From G020353115 sp964481765 (GTDB taxonomy: Bacteria > Bacteroidota > Bacteroidia > Bacteroidales > VadinHA17), in assembly GCA_964481765.1 (NCBI GenBank), contig CAYZVJ010000029.1, positions 1 to 33,245 on the forward strand: 33,245 nt of DNA. The letters are read 5' to 3'. The notes below the pieces were generated by a model. The model saw only the letters and a program-made list of their open reading frames with translations, searched no databases and was not told where the DNA came from. The translations under genes were made by a program, and so were the position numbers. Position 1 is the first letter of the stretch. Each line of letters starts with the position of its first letter. Shown here one piece after another: positions 9,224 through 17,679 of this stretch.

Positions 9224-9240
9224 TTGGCATGCCGGTTGGA
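9224..9240 (+). promoter_or_regulatory. sigma-54 promoter-like element before the permease at 9274
   Basis: TTGGCATGCCGGTTGGA resembles the sigma-54 consensus YTGGCACGrNNNTTGCW. The -24 TTGGCA is intact, and ten bases separate the -24 GG (9226-9227) from the -12 dinucleotide (9238-9239), the exact spacing required. The -12 dinucleotide is GG, not GC, which weakens the call. Transcription would start near 9251. An NtrC-type regulator gene is directly divergent. Confidence 0.35.
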
Positions 9241-9273
9241 ACGCCTATGGATAAATCCTTTTATCTTTAGGTC

Positions 9274-11709
9274 ATGCTCCGGAATTACCTGTTATCCGCA
9301 TTTCGTTTTTTTATCAGGAACAAAGGGTTTACCCTCCTCAACATTATTGGATTAGCACTGGGTATTGCCTGTTCCGTACTGATCATACTCTATGTTTATG
9401 ATGAATTGAGTTATGACAATTACCATGAAAAGGCAGACCGGACCTACCTGGTTTGCATAGACGGCAAAAGTGAACGCGGTGAGTACAAATCGGGTTGGAC
9501 TACCCCGCCCATGTTGCCGGTCATGATGGAGACCTACCCGGAAATTGAGACAGGTACTCGTCTCTGTCTCTGGTACCGTGAACACATATTTACATATGAA
9601 GACAAGACATTTGCCGAGAAATATGTCATTGGTGCTGATTCTACTGTGTTTGATGTTTTCGATATACCCTTTGTCCATGGGACACCCGATGGGGCACTGT
9701 CCAGGCCCAATACAATCGTACTGACAGAATCCACGGCAAAAAAATATTTTGGTGATACCAATCCGGTTGGGAAAGTATTGGACTATCCGGGGCCGTATGA
9801 CTTTGAGATAACGGGTGTGGTGAAAGACCAACCCCATAATTCACATTTTTATTTTGACATGATGTTTTCCCTGTTCACTCAGGAGCAGGCGCGAATCAAT
9901 GATGAAGGTTGGTTCAGCTACACCTATTCCTCCTATCTGGTTTTACCGAAGGGATTTGATCCTGCAGATCTTGAAGCAAAATTTGATCAATTTGTGAGGG
10001 ATCATGTTGGTCCGGTCATGGAAGCATCGGATGGTGTGACCATGGAATGGTACGAAGAACAGGGATTCTGGTATCGTTATTGGTTACTTCCTCTTAAGGA
10101 TGTTTACCTCAGCCAGATGATCAACCGGGATCATAACACGAAATCTTTTGTTCATACCCTGGGATTGATTGGATTGTTCATTTTGTTGCTCGCATCTATT
10201 AATTACATGAATCTTTCGACGGCTATGGCAATCAGCAGATCACGGGAGGTTAGCTTACGTAAAGTGGTTGGAGCATACAGATCACAACTCATAGTACTAT
10301 ACCTGGGCGAGTCGATATTGCTGAGTCTTATTGCGTTATGCCTTGGAATGCTTCTGGTCGAGCTGGCCATCCCCTTTTACAACGACCTGACCGGTAAGGC
10401 ATTGAACCTGGATTATTTCAGTCATCTCCTGATAATACCCGGATTACTGGTTTTTGCTGTCTTGATCGGAATAATATCCGGTATATATCCTGCTGTTGCC
10501 CTTTCCTCCTTTCGACCGGTTGTTGTTTTAAAAGGTTTGATACTGAGCCGCCGTGGAATCAGTAAAAACTTATTTCGCAACCTGCTTGTGGTTTTTCAGT
10601 TTACCATTTGTACCGTGATCATGATAGGTACCCTGATCGTATTCAAACAACTGGGGTATGCTCAAAACAAATACCTGGGTTTCAATAAAGAACAGGTACT
10701 TGTAATAAACAGGGCGTATGGTTTGGAAGGCAATCAAAAGTTGTTCAAAAATGAGCTTCTGAAACATCCTGCAATTACATCGTTTACATATGCTTATAAT
10801 ATCCCGGGTACCCATCACAATCAGCAGTGGCATCATATTAAAGGGCGACCGGAACATGACCACCCCTCTGTCTTGGTTGCATGGGGAGATTTCGATTACA
10901 TTAAAACCCTGGGATTGGAAATCGCCGATGGACGTGATTTCAAACCGATAATGCCAACGGATTCCTTTACTGCCATCGTTAATGAAGAAATGGTTCGCTT
11001 CTGTGAATTGGAAGATCCCATTGGGACCACATTTGATTACAGTCCATGGCCGGCAGTTGATAGCATTGAGTACCGGATCATTGGAGTAGTAAAAGATTTT
11101 CACTATTATTCCCTTCACAGAAAAATTGAACCCTGGATAGTCTACCCGCTCAAAGATGATCTCTGGTGGTATGCCAATCATGCTGCAATTAGATTCCAAA
11201 CAGAAGATGTACCTCGGGTTATTGAATTGGTTGCAGAGAAATGGAAAGAACTGGCAGAATCATTCCCCTTTGAGTATACTTTTCTTGATGAGAATTTTGA
11301 AAGACAATATGACAAAGACATCAAAGCAAAACGGATCTTTACGGGATTTTCTTTCTTTGCGATTATCATCGGCTGCCTGGGCCTGCTTGGCCTGGCTTCA
11401 TTCACTACAAACCAGAGAACCAGGGAAGTCGGAATAAGAAAAGCCATGGGATCGGATAGCCGTTCAATCATCCTGTTATTTTCCAGACAATTTTCGCAAT
11501 GGGTACTGGTATCGAATATCATTGCATGGCCCATTGCATGGTACTTAATGCATAAATGGCTTAATAACTTTGCTTTCCGGATAGATATGCCATGGCACTT
11601 CTTCATTTTTACAGGACTGTTAACGCTTACCATTGCTCTGCTGACGGTCCTGTACCACTCCTGGTCAGCTTCCCGGAAAAATCCGGTGGATGCCCTGAGG
11701 TATGAGTGA
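9274..11709 (+). CDS. MacB/FtsX-type ABC transporter permease (copy 1)
   Basis: This 811-residue permease is built from two MacB-like halves. A first membrane helix (about residues 18-42) is followed by a large periplasmic domain and three helices (about 287-410) carrying SLRKVVGA. The plan then repeats: a helix near 428-450, a second periplasmic domain containing GVVKDFHYYS and PFEYTFLDENFERQY, and three final helices with GIRKAMGS. It ends with the NPVDALRYE tail shared with the other two copies. Proteins of this class do not translocate small ions; with an ATPase they drive envelope processes such as lipoprotein, peptide or antibiotic extrusion by mechanotransmission. No ATPase gene is adjacent. 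It follows a possible sigma-54 site and is divergent from the NtrC-like system. Substrate unknown. Confidence 0.93.
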   Translation: MLRNYLLSAFRFFIRNKGFTLLNIIGLALGIACSVLIILYVYDELSYDNYHEKADRTYLVCIDGKSERGEYKSGWTTPPMLPVMMETYPEIETGTRLCLWYREHIFTYEDKTFAEKYVIGADSTVFDVFDIPFVHGTPDGALSRPNTIVLTESTAKKYFGDTNPVGKVLDYPGPYDFEITGVVKDQPHNSHFYFDMMFSLFTQEQARINDEGWFSYTYSSYLVLPKGFDPADLEAKFDQFVRDHVGPVMEASDGVTMEWYEEQGFWYRYWLLPLKDVYLSQMINRDHNTKSFVHTLGLIGLFILLLASINYMNLSTAMAISRSREVSLRKVVGAYRSQLIVLYLGESILLSLIALCLGMLLVELAIPFYNDLTGKALNLDYFSHLLIIPGLLVFAVLIGIISGIYPAVALSSFRPVVVLKGLILSRRGISKNLFRNLLVVFQFTICTVIMIGTLIVFKQLGYAQNKYLGFNKEQVLVINRAYGLEGNQKLFKNELLKHPAITSFTYAYNIPGTHHNQQWHHIKGRPEHDHPSVLVAWGDFDYIKTLGLEIADGRDFKPIMPTDSFTAIVNEEMVRFCELEDPIGTTFDYSPWPAVDSIEYRIIGVVKDFHYYSLHRKIEPWIVYPLKDDLWWYANHAAIRFQTEDVPRVIELVAEKWKELAESFPFEYTFLDENFERQYDKDIKAKRIFTGFSFFAIIIGCLGLLGLASFTTNQRTREVGIRKAMGSDSRSIILLFSRQFSQWVLVSNIIAWPIAWYLMHKWLNNFAFRIDMPWHFFIFTGLLTLTIALLTVLYHSWSASRKNPVDALRYE

Positions 11710-11735
11710 TAAATTGATACGCTAATAAGTTCATA

Positions 11736-11757
11736 AGAGAAAAGAAATCTCTGTTTT
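11736..11757 (+). terminator. weak terminator-like hairpin after permease copy 1
   Basis: AGAGA (11736-11740) pairs with TCTCT (11748-11752) around a 7-base loop and is followed by GTTTT. The stem is short and A/T-rich, so it may be only a partial terminator. Confidence 0.3.
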
Positions 11758-12148
11758 ATAAAACGAATCGTAACCAGTCGGCCAGTTTAGTAATTCCTGA
11801 CAAATCTCACCATAATTTCTCCAACACTTTGTTTTCCTGACTTCACATTTACTCTATCTGTATTACTTTGTTATGATTTCCGGCGGTATACTATTTTGTA
11901 AAATACAGGCAGATGATCTCATCCCTGACCAGGGAAAGTGAATAACTCTTTTCTCTCTATCTCTTATTGATTCTATCTGGTATAATTGATCTTGCAGCAT
12001 GTTCACAACAGCATGATTTTGTCAATGACCTTTAGATTTACGTTTTAATAATTCTTTATTGTTTTCTGATGTGATAATTTTGTCTGAATAAACTGATACC
12101 AAAAAAATCAGGAATTTCTTGCAAATATCGTTTCTGTTTTTGTAACGA

Positions 12149-12174
12149 TTATTGATAACGATCGTCATTATTAA
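12149..12174. promoter_or_regulatory. imperfect dyad, candidate operator for permease copy 2
   Basis: A 26-base imperfect palindrome is centred on ACGATCGT (12158-12165); 20 of the 26 positions are symmetric. It lies about 100 bases before the permease start in a long spacer, a plausible place for a dimeric regulator to bind. No known operator was recognised. Confidence 0.25.
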
Positions 12175-12274
12175 TAGATTACAGTATCTTACATTCAAAG
12201 ATGAAGCGTTACAGTTTTTACAGGTTCTCTGTAATAAACAGCCTTTAACCAATAGCTAATAATCCTAATGCCCT

Positions 12275-14662
12275 ATGATCTCCCACTATGTTAAAACAGC
12301 AATCCGCTTCCTGTTGAGGAATCCCTGGATTTCAGTAATAAATATAACCGGTCTGGCTATCGGGCTGGCTGTATTTATTCTGATCATGCTATACGTCCGT
12401 AATGAGCTTCGATATGATAAGTTCAATGAAAACCTTGATTCAGTTTGCCGTTATGAACGGATTTCAGAAGATTCCGAGAGTGCCTGGACAACCTCTGCCA
12501 TGGGCCTGGATATCCAGGAAGCCATCCCTGAGATCGTTTCTTTTGTAAGGTTCAAGCACTGGACAGACATGTACCTGGATTACGGGGAAAAGAAATACAA
12601 CATACCCAATATTGCCCTGGTCGACAGCACTTTTTTTGATCTTTTCAGCCTGGAAATGGTAAAGGGAAATCCAAAAACCGCCCTGGTCAGACCATTAACA
12701 GCTGTAATTACGGAAAGCATGGCAGCCATCATTTTTGGTGAAGAAGATCCGGTCGGTAAGGTGTTGCGCTTCAGCGGAGGAACGGAACTTGAGATCACGG
12801 GATTGATTAAAGACCCGGAAAATTTTCACATACAGCTCGATATGCTGGCATCATTTGTTTCCCTTGGACAATTTTATGGACAGGATCACCTGCACAATTA
12901 CCGGACGTATCAATACATGACCTATTTCAAACTGGCACCGCAGGTTACAGCTGAAATTGTAAACCCGAAAGTAGACGAATTCATGCACAAAAAATTACTG
13001 GAAATGTACGGTGAAGAGTATAATACTTCATTCCGGATCTGGCTTCGTCCAATGCGTGAAGTATATTTTGCACGAAATGTCCGGGATTATGGTGCAGTAC
13101 ATGGTAATTACCAGTTTGTGATCATCTTCTCCATCATTGCGGTGATGATCATTGTCATCGCCTGTATCAATTTTGTCAACATATCAACAGCCAGGGCAGC
13201 GCAGCGTGCAAGGGAAGTAGGAATGAAAAAGGTGGTTGGTGCCAGCCGGAAAAAGCTGATATACCAGTTTCTGGGAGAATCGGTGATCATCAGCTTTCTG
13301 GCCATGATCATCGGGATGCTGTTGGTAAAACTTGTCCTCCCCACATACAATCAGGTAATCTCTGCCGATTTAGGGTTTAACTGGACCGGAAATCTATGGA
13401 TTGTACTTTTGCTTCTTGGAGGAATTGTCCTGGTAGGCCTTTTTGCCGGAATATATCCGGCCCTCTTTCTGACAGGTTTCAAACCGGTTAATGTATTGAA
13501 AGGAGAGTGGGTAAAGGGGAAAGGAGGAGGATTCCTGAGAAAAGCATTGATCTTTTTTCAGTTCACCATAACCATTTTCCTGATTATTGGAACCTTCGTG
13601 GTATATAGACAGCTTGGTTATGTCCGAAACAAAGACAAGGGATTTGAAACGGAGAAGTTGATTACACTTGAACTGAACAGGGATATATTTCAGAGCCTGG
13701 AACGTTTTAAACAAGGTCTGTTATCTGATCCGAGAATCGAAAAGGTGGCGTATTCCTATACTGCCCCCGGCGGGGGAGACAATTATGAAGGTTTTTCACT
13801 GGGAGAAAAGGGATTGAACCCGGTCGTTTATTCAATTGATCCGGACTATATCGAAACCCTGGGAATGACAATAGTGAAAGGACGCAACTTCTCATGGAAA
13901 TTTCCCCATGACAGCCTGAATACCTGTATCCTTAATGAGCAGGCTGTAAAAGAGCTGGATATGGATCCGGATAGCCTGATCGGGAAGAAATTTGACCATC
14001 CCAGCTGGTACATCACCGCATTTCCCAGGACCCAGTTTGAGATCATTGGAATTGTGAAGGATTTTCATTTCAAGTCACTCAAACAACCGATCGAACCGTT
14101 GATGTTCGGATGGAATGAAGACTGGTTCTCTTATGTGAATATCCGGATAAAAGGCGGCGATATACCGGCAACGCTGGAGCACATCGAGCGGGAATGGAAG
14201 AAGATCTCACCCCAATACCCCTTCGAATATACCTTCATGGATGATCGTTTCGACCGGATGTACCGGAGCGAACAGCGGCTGGGAAAAATCTTTACCTGGT
14301 TTGCTGCGCTGGCAATTTTCATAGCCATGCTCGGTTTGTTTGGCCTGGCGGCCTATATGGCAGGCAGGCGAACCAGAGAGATCGGAATCCGTAAAGTGCA
14401 GGGAGCTTCCGTTTCCGGGATCGTTCTTCTCCTGGTAAGGGAGTTCATCCTGCTGATCATTATTTCAAGTGTTGTTGCATGGCCCATCGCCTGGTTCGCT
14501 GCAAGCCGCTGGTTGCAGGAGTTTGAATACCGGATTTCGCTGGGCATAGGACTCTTTATCCTCTCCACACTGATTGCGTTGATCATTACAATGGTTACCG
14601 TCATTTCACAAACGCTGAAGACAGCCAATACCAACCCGGCTGAGGCACTAAGGTACGAGTAG
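12275..14662 (+). CDS. MacB/FtsX-type ABC transporter permease (copy 2)
   Basis: This 795-residue paralogue of the preceding permease has the same two-half plan: a helix at about residues 18-42, a periplasmic domain, three helices carrying GMKKVVGA, a middle helix after FLRKALIFFQ, a second periplasmic domain with IVKDFHFKS and PFEYTFMDDRFDRMY, and C-terminal helices with GIRKVQGA. It ends NPAEALRYE. As an FtsX-superfamily permease it should work with a separate ATPase, which is not in the window. The ATG at 12275 gives an N-terminus (MISHYVKTAIRFLLRNP) matching the other copies. It converges on the DUF6340-like gene. It probably arose by an old tandem duplication, as only the structural motifs remain clearly alike. 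Substrate unknown. Confidence 0.93.
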   Translation: MISHYVKTAIRFLLRNPWISVINITGLAIGLAVFILIMLYVRNELRYDKFNENLDSVCRYERISEDSESAWTTSAMGLDIQEAIPEIVSFVRFKHWTDMYLDYGEKKYNIPNIALVDSTFFDLFSLEMVKGNPKTALVRPLTAVITESMAAIIFGEEDPVGKVLRFSGGTELEITGLIKDPENFHIQLDMLASFVSLGQFYGQDHLHNYRTYQYMTYFKLAPQVTAEIVNPKVDEFMHKKLLEMYGEEYNTSFRIWLRPMREVYFARNVRDYGAVHGNYQFVIIFSIIAVMIIVIACINFVNISTARAAQRAREVGMKKVVGASRKKLIYQFLGESVIISFLAMIIGMLLVKLVLPTYNQVISADLGFNWTGNLWIVLLLLGGIVLVGLFAGIYPALFLTGFKPVNVLKGEWVKGKGGGFLRKALIFFQFTITIFLIIGTFVVYRQLGYVRNKDKGFETEKLITLELNRDIFQSLERFKQGLLSDPRIEKVAYSYTAPGGGDNYEGFSLGEKGLNPVVYSIDPDYIETLGMTIVKGRNFSWKFPHDSLNTCILNEQAVKELDMDPDSLIGKKFDHPSWYITAFPRTQFEIIGIVKDFHFKSLKQPIEPLMFGWNEDWFSYVNIRIKGGDIPATLEHIEREWKKISPQYPFEYTFMDDRFDRMYRSEQRLGKIFTWFAALAIFIAMLGLFGLAAYMAGRRTREIGIRKVQGASVSGIVLLLVREFILLIIISSVVAWPIAWFAASRWLQEFEYRISLGIGLFILSTLIALIITMVTVISQTLKTANTNPAEALRYE

Positions 14663-14725
14663 GGGAGGAGAATAACGGATATTGTATCAGAATTCCATTA
14701 ACCGTTTAATTGTCATGTAAGTCAC

Positions 14726-15763
14726 TTATTCTTCCAGCTGTTGCCTTAGCCGCTCCCGTTCCTGGATCCTGAGGGTCAGGATATATCCATAATCCCTTGA
14801 TTTTTTGTTTTTGTATACTCCCCAGGCAGTGGTGGCCCACTCTTTTGCCTGATCCAGGTCTCCAAGGATTTCATAGACCACTGCCAGGTTATGGGCGGCT
14901 CGTCCCCTGGTTTTCCGGTGACGTGCTTCAGTTGCTCTTGTGAGGAGTTCAATGGCTCTATCCCAGTCATTCGACTCCATCATTCTTGCACCTGCAGCAA
15001 GATCGGGATCTCCCTTACCCTTTCTGAAATAATCACGCGTTACCCTGAACCAGGTGGGAGAGATCCGCTCACCATACATGATTCCCGCATTATAACTCAC
15101 CTCTTTCAGGGCTTCATTCCTGTTGAGCAGCCCTTCGATAGCTGCCGGTATGGAAGATCCGCCAACATTCCAGTCCATGGTATGGGTGAAATGAAACTGA
15201 TCGATGATGCTTTTTTGACCGGGATCATAAAACCGGAAACCAAGATTCACCTTTGCCACACCATTGGCATAAAACTCGGGAACCTTGATGGTTCGCTCAC
15301 CCACTTTTCGATTTACAAGCCGGGATCCATTGGTTATGATGAAATCTGAATCGTATGATTCCAGCGAGATGATCCCATTCACTTCATATTTGGTGCATAG
15401 TTCTTCAACAATGTCCCATGAGAGCGGTTGGGGAAAATCCCGTCCCGTTTCTGATCCTTTCATGGTTTCAGAGGTCCTTACCGACTGGTACCTGGACGAA
15501 TTCTGTAGCATACTGTTCAAACCATCAATTGCAAACTGGGTTGCCAGTTTATCCTGGTTTGGACCCTCCCCCGTGAGGATCCCCTCCAGGATGTTTTTCT
15601 TCTCGTTTTCCGGTACCGACCGGTCGATAATAGCCACCGATTGGATATAGGTTGGAATATCAACAACTGCCGGTGCCAGAACATTAAAACTGATCTTTTT
15701 GGCTGCAACAAGCAGGATGAAAAAAACCAGTGAAATGGAAATGATGGATAAGGATTTTTTCAT
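14726..15763 (-). CDS. DUF6340-like exported protein with TPR C-terminus
   Basis: A protein of about 345 residues begins with a lysine pair and a hydrophobic segment, giving a signal peptide or membrane anchor. The body resembles the Bacteroidota family annotated as DUF6340: an AIIDRSxPxNE-like strand near the N-terminus, a central IISLESYD and a GxRxYDP-like segment. The last 90 residues look like tetratricopeptide helices (DWDRAIELLTRATEA, then AAHNLAVVYEILGDLDQAKEWA), so it may assemble with other envelope proteins. A frame open from a TTG at 15781 would add six residues, but the promoter at 15783-15812 would start transcription near or after that TTG, so I choose the ATG at 15763. It is convergent with permease copy 2. 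The DUF assignment is from memory of the family and was not searched. Confidence 0.72.
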   Translation of the reverse strand: MKKSLSIISISLVFFILLVAAKKISFNVLAPAVVDIPTYIQSVAIIDRSVPENEKKNILEGILTGEGPNQDKLATQFAIDGLNSMLQNSSRYQSVRTSETMKGSETGRDFPQPLSWDIVEELCTKYEVNGIISLESYDSDFIITNGSRLVNRKVGERTIKVPEFYANGVAKVNLGFRFYDPGQKSIIDQFHFTHTMDWNVGGSSIPAAIEGLLNRNEALKEVSYNAGIMYGERISPTWFRVTRDYFRKGKGDPDLAAGARMMESNDWDRAIELLTRATEARHRKTRGRAAHNLAVVYEILGDLDQAKEWATTAWGVYKNKKSRDYGYILTLRIQERERLRQQLEE

Positions 15764-15782
15764 TGATTGAAATTTTGACAAT

Positions 15783-15812
15783 CAAATCTAAGAAATATGT
15801 CAGGTTTATCAA
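15783..15812 (-). promoter_or_regulatory. Bacteroidota housekeeping promoter for the DUF6340-like gene
   Basis: On the minus strand, TTG (15812-15810), a 19-base spacer and TAGATTTG (15790-15783) match the TTG / TAnnTTTG pattern fully. Transcription would start near 15777, downstream of the TTG codon at 15781, which favours the ATG at 15763 as the real start. Confidence 0.58.
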
Positions 15813-15863
15813 AACAATATAGAGGTATGCCCACCCCCTCAATAATATAATCAGTTGGTTTAA

Positions 15864-16274
15864 ACTTTATGCAGGGGAAAAAGAAGCGAGCGCACCCTAC
15901 ATGCCGGGTGGAAGAATGCTATCGATTTTGTTACACCCATTATCAAACGGATTTCCACCACTTCCTTTGTTCTTGCCAGTGGCGGATGGTGTTTCCTGGC
16001 ACTATGCTTCTCCTATTGGCTCATCGATGTGAAACAACAGAGGAAATGGGCTGTCTTTTTTGCCATTGTCGGGATGAACCCGTTATTCATTTACCTGTTT
16101 GCACACGTCGGGGGAAGTGAGTTGATCTACCAGGTATTCAAGCCATTTACAATGGGACTCTTTTCGTGGATGGGCGAATTAACGGCACAGATCATAACCA
16201 GCGTACTCACCTGGGCAACCCTCTGGTATATGTGTTACTGGCTGTACAGGAAGAAAATATTCATTAAGATCTGA
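15864..16274 (+). pseudogene. C-terminal remnant of a DUF5009/NagX-type membrane acyltransferase gene
   Basis: The frame is open from after a stop at 15861-15863 to the TGA at 16272-16274 and has no ATG in its first half. From about 15894 it reads like the last 125 residues of the DUF5009/heparan-alpha-glucosaminide N-acetyltransferase-like family: TPIIKRISTTSFVLASGGW, then FSYWLIDVKQQRKW, IVGMNPLFIYLFAHVGG and a final helix before YRKKIFIKI. Full-length members are several hundred residues with many membrane helices. The N-terminal two thirds are absent; upstream is only the promoter of the neighbouring minus-strand gene. A GTG at 16029 could start an 81-residue product, but that would be a fragment. 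Most likely a deletion remnant. Confidence 0.7.
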
Positions 16275-16833
16275 TCTGTTGAAGTATCATGGATTTTTAA
16301 TACTATTCATATTTCGACCCTTTCAGTACAAGATAACTTATCCTATCGGGATTTGTTAAAAGCATTCTACCAAAGGTGACATAACAAAACCAATGACAAA
16401 TTCATTCTGATTTTCAGAAAAGTTATACTTCATTTGAAGTTCGTCATCTTCCGGTCCATGGGAGGTTTTCCCGTTGATAAAAGATTGCAGTTGGCCCGTT
16501 ATTTTCGGATTTACTAAACCCCGGGTTGCACCCTGACGGTGTTGTCAGGGCTTACCCGGGGCTATTTATTATTGTACCCCTATCGGGGTACTCATGTCTT
16601 GACCAAAGCCTATGAATTTTAAGCCGTGAAAGTTACTGACTGCCTTGAGGCAGCTGGAAATTCATATATGGACCGGAATGCACAGGGTTATATGATTGAA
16701 ATCCGAAAAACATTACCGAATTACGAAACGGGCATCGTAACCGAATACCGGATACCCCATCTCATTAAGGATAGCCATTTCATGGATCGAAGATTTGCCA
16801 TAAATTCGTTAACCGTATTTTTCAACCACCAGA
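16275..16833. other. 559-base intergenic region holding repeat copy A
   Basis: Apart from the dispersed repeat at about 16459-16591, nothing is recognised. A frame starting at 16626 runs into the 3' end of the DUF2807 gene on the opposite strand and has no recognisable content. Confidence 0.5.
16459..16591 (+). repeat. dispersed structured repeat, copy A
   Basis: The conserved head (AGATTGCAGTTGGCCCG around 16482-16498) is preceded by CCGGTCCATG, shared with copy C. A nested hairpin follows: outer stem CCCCGGGT (16519-16526) with ACCCGGGG (16554-16561), inner stem CCCTGAC (16531-16537) with GTCAGGG (16544-16550). A linker GCTATTTATTATT leads to a terminal hairpin, GTACCCC (16574-16580) with GGGGTAC (16585-16591). 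Copies B and C have the same order with different stem sequences. It lies 3' of the acyltransferase remnant, between convergent genes. Confidence 0.7.
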
Positions 16834-17550
16834 CTAGTATTTTTGAATCCGGCCGGCACTGCTGGCATGTCCGTCAACTTCCGGAGGATTTCCTTTAAAT
16901 GAAATATCCCCGGCACTGCTTGCACGTGCCCACAGTTTTTCCGTTACGGTTATGTTTGCATCTCCTGAACTGGATGCGCTGATGCGGGTTATGCGGGATG
17001 TGAGATCATAGGCGTTCAGATCTCCTGCACTGGAAAGATCAGCTTCCAGTTCGTCCGTTGCCCCTGAAAGGGTCATGTCACCCGCACTGCTGATTTTACA
17101 TGTCAACTTCTTAACCTTTACCTCTAAATCTATATCCCCGGCACTGCTCGTGGAAAGATACAATTCATCACTGTTGATTACTGATTTACCCACAACATCC
17201 CCGGCGCTTGTAGCGGAGATCTCTTCAATGTCTTTCATGGTAACATAGACATTCATCTTACGGGCATCACGGATGTTTGCTTCCGTATAGATATGAAGGG
17301 TATTGTTCTTAATTTCGGTAATGATGTACTCGTGGAGGTTGTCATCCGCTTCAACGGTTATGCTCTCACTGTTGCCCTGGGTTAGTATAAGATCAATGGC
17401 TGTGCTCACTTTAACCGAATTGAAGTATGTGGATTCCCGTTCCTGGGTTACCACGTTACCGGAACCGGTAACTTTTGGTCTAGACTGTCCGTAAGTGCTG
17501 ACAGACAATAAAATGGCCATTAAAAACAGAAGGAATGTTGCTTTTTTCAT
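16834..17550 (-). CDS. exported DUF2807 (GIN-domain) protein
   Basis: This 238-residue protein has a signal peptide ending near residue 21 (STYGQ). The mature part matches the DUF2807 putative auto-transporter adhesin head (GIN) family, a right-handed beta-helix common in Bacteroidota. Seven turns carry an S-S-A-G-D-like corner, with the G at about residues 117, 138, 157, 176, 196, 214 and 233, a period of 18-21 residues. The N-terminal part has the usual DLILTQGNSESITVEADDN strand pair. Family members are envelope-associated, but no biochemical role is firmly known. The last corner is SSAGR instead of SSAGD, and the chain stops there. A strong palindrome lies in the gap to the amidohydrolase gene upstream, so shared transcription is uncertain. 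Confidence 0.88.
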   Translation of the reverse strand: MKKATFLLFLMAILLSVSTYGQSRPKVTGSGNVVTQERESTYFNSVKVSTAIDLILTQGNSESITVEADDNLHEYIITEIKNNTLHIYTEANIRDARKMNVYVTMKDIEEISATSAGDVVGKSVINSDELYLSTSSAGDIDLEVKVKKLTCKISSAGDMTLSGATDELEADLSSAGDLNAYDLTSRITRISASSSGDANITVTEKLWARASSAGDISFKGNPPEVDGHASSAGRIQKY

Positions 17551-17627
17551 GGTGTTCGTTCGATTGGTTTGTTAAAGGAAAGACGCATTACCGGAAGAAT
17601 TGCTGCATCTCACATGATGTTGATTTC

Positions 17628-17670
17628 ACTCATGGGGTGACTCGAGTCACCCCGTGAGTTTTTGTTTTTT
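17628..17670 (+). terminator. large palindrome followed by a T tract
   Basis: GGGGTGACTCGAGTCACCCC (17634-17653) is a perfect 20-base palindrome, extended by ACTCA (17628-17632) with TGAGT (17655-17659) through a T/G position that is a wobble pair in RNA. TTTTTGTTTTTT follows on the + strand, as in an intrinsic terminator for + transcription. Both neighbouring genes are on the - strand, where the hairpin still forms but is preceded by an A tract and not followed by T. It may block antisense reading, stabilise the 3' end of the amidohydrolase mRNA, or be a protein-binding site. Confidence 0.5.
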
Positions 17671-17679
17671 AAAATCAGA

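Larger units (their letters stand above)
11710..12274. other. 565-base AT-rich intergenic region between two permease genes
   Basis: No credible gene is seen. It contains a weak hairpin (11736-11757), a TAATTTTG box at 12075-12082 with no well-spaced TTG, and an imperfect dyad around ACGATCGT at 12149-12174. The length suggests that the second permease has its own control region and is not simply read through from the first. Confidence 0.5.

Noticed and set aside
10570..11199. 209-codon open frame on the minus strand inside permease copy 1
   Set aside because: It is entirely antisense to a gene with clear FtsX motifs and has no recognisable protein content or start context.
11978..11996. TGG and TTGCA resembling a second sigma-54 promoter before permease copy 2
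   Set aside because: The gap between the GG and GC dinucleotides is 13 bases, not 10, which sigma-54 does not tolerate.
12022..12252. 76-codon minus-strand frame in the long permease spacer
   Set aside because: Low-complexity basic and Asn-rich translation as expected from AT-rich DNA, no start signal.
15764..15781. TTG start six codons upstream in the DUF6340-like gene
   Set aside because: The promoter at 15783-15812 places the transcript start at about this codon, and the ATG at 15763 begins the signal sequence properly.
16626..16898. 90-codon + strand frame before and into the DUF2807 gene
   Set aside because: Runs antisense into a well-supported gene and starts at a GTG; no family resemblance seen.
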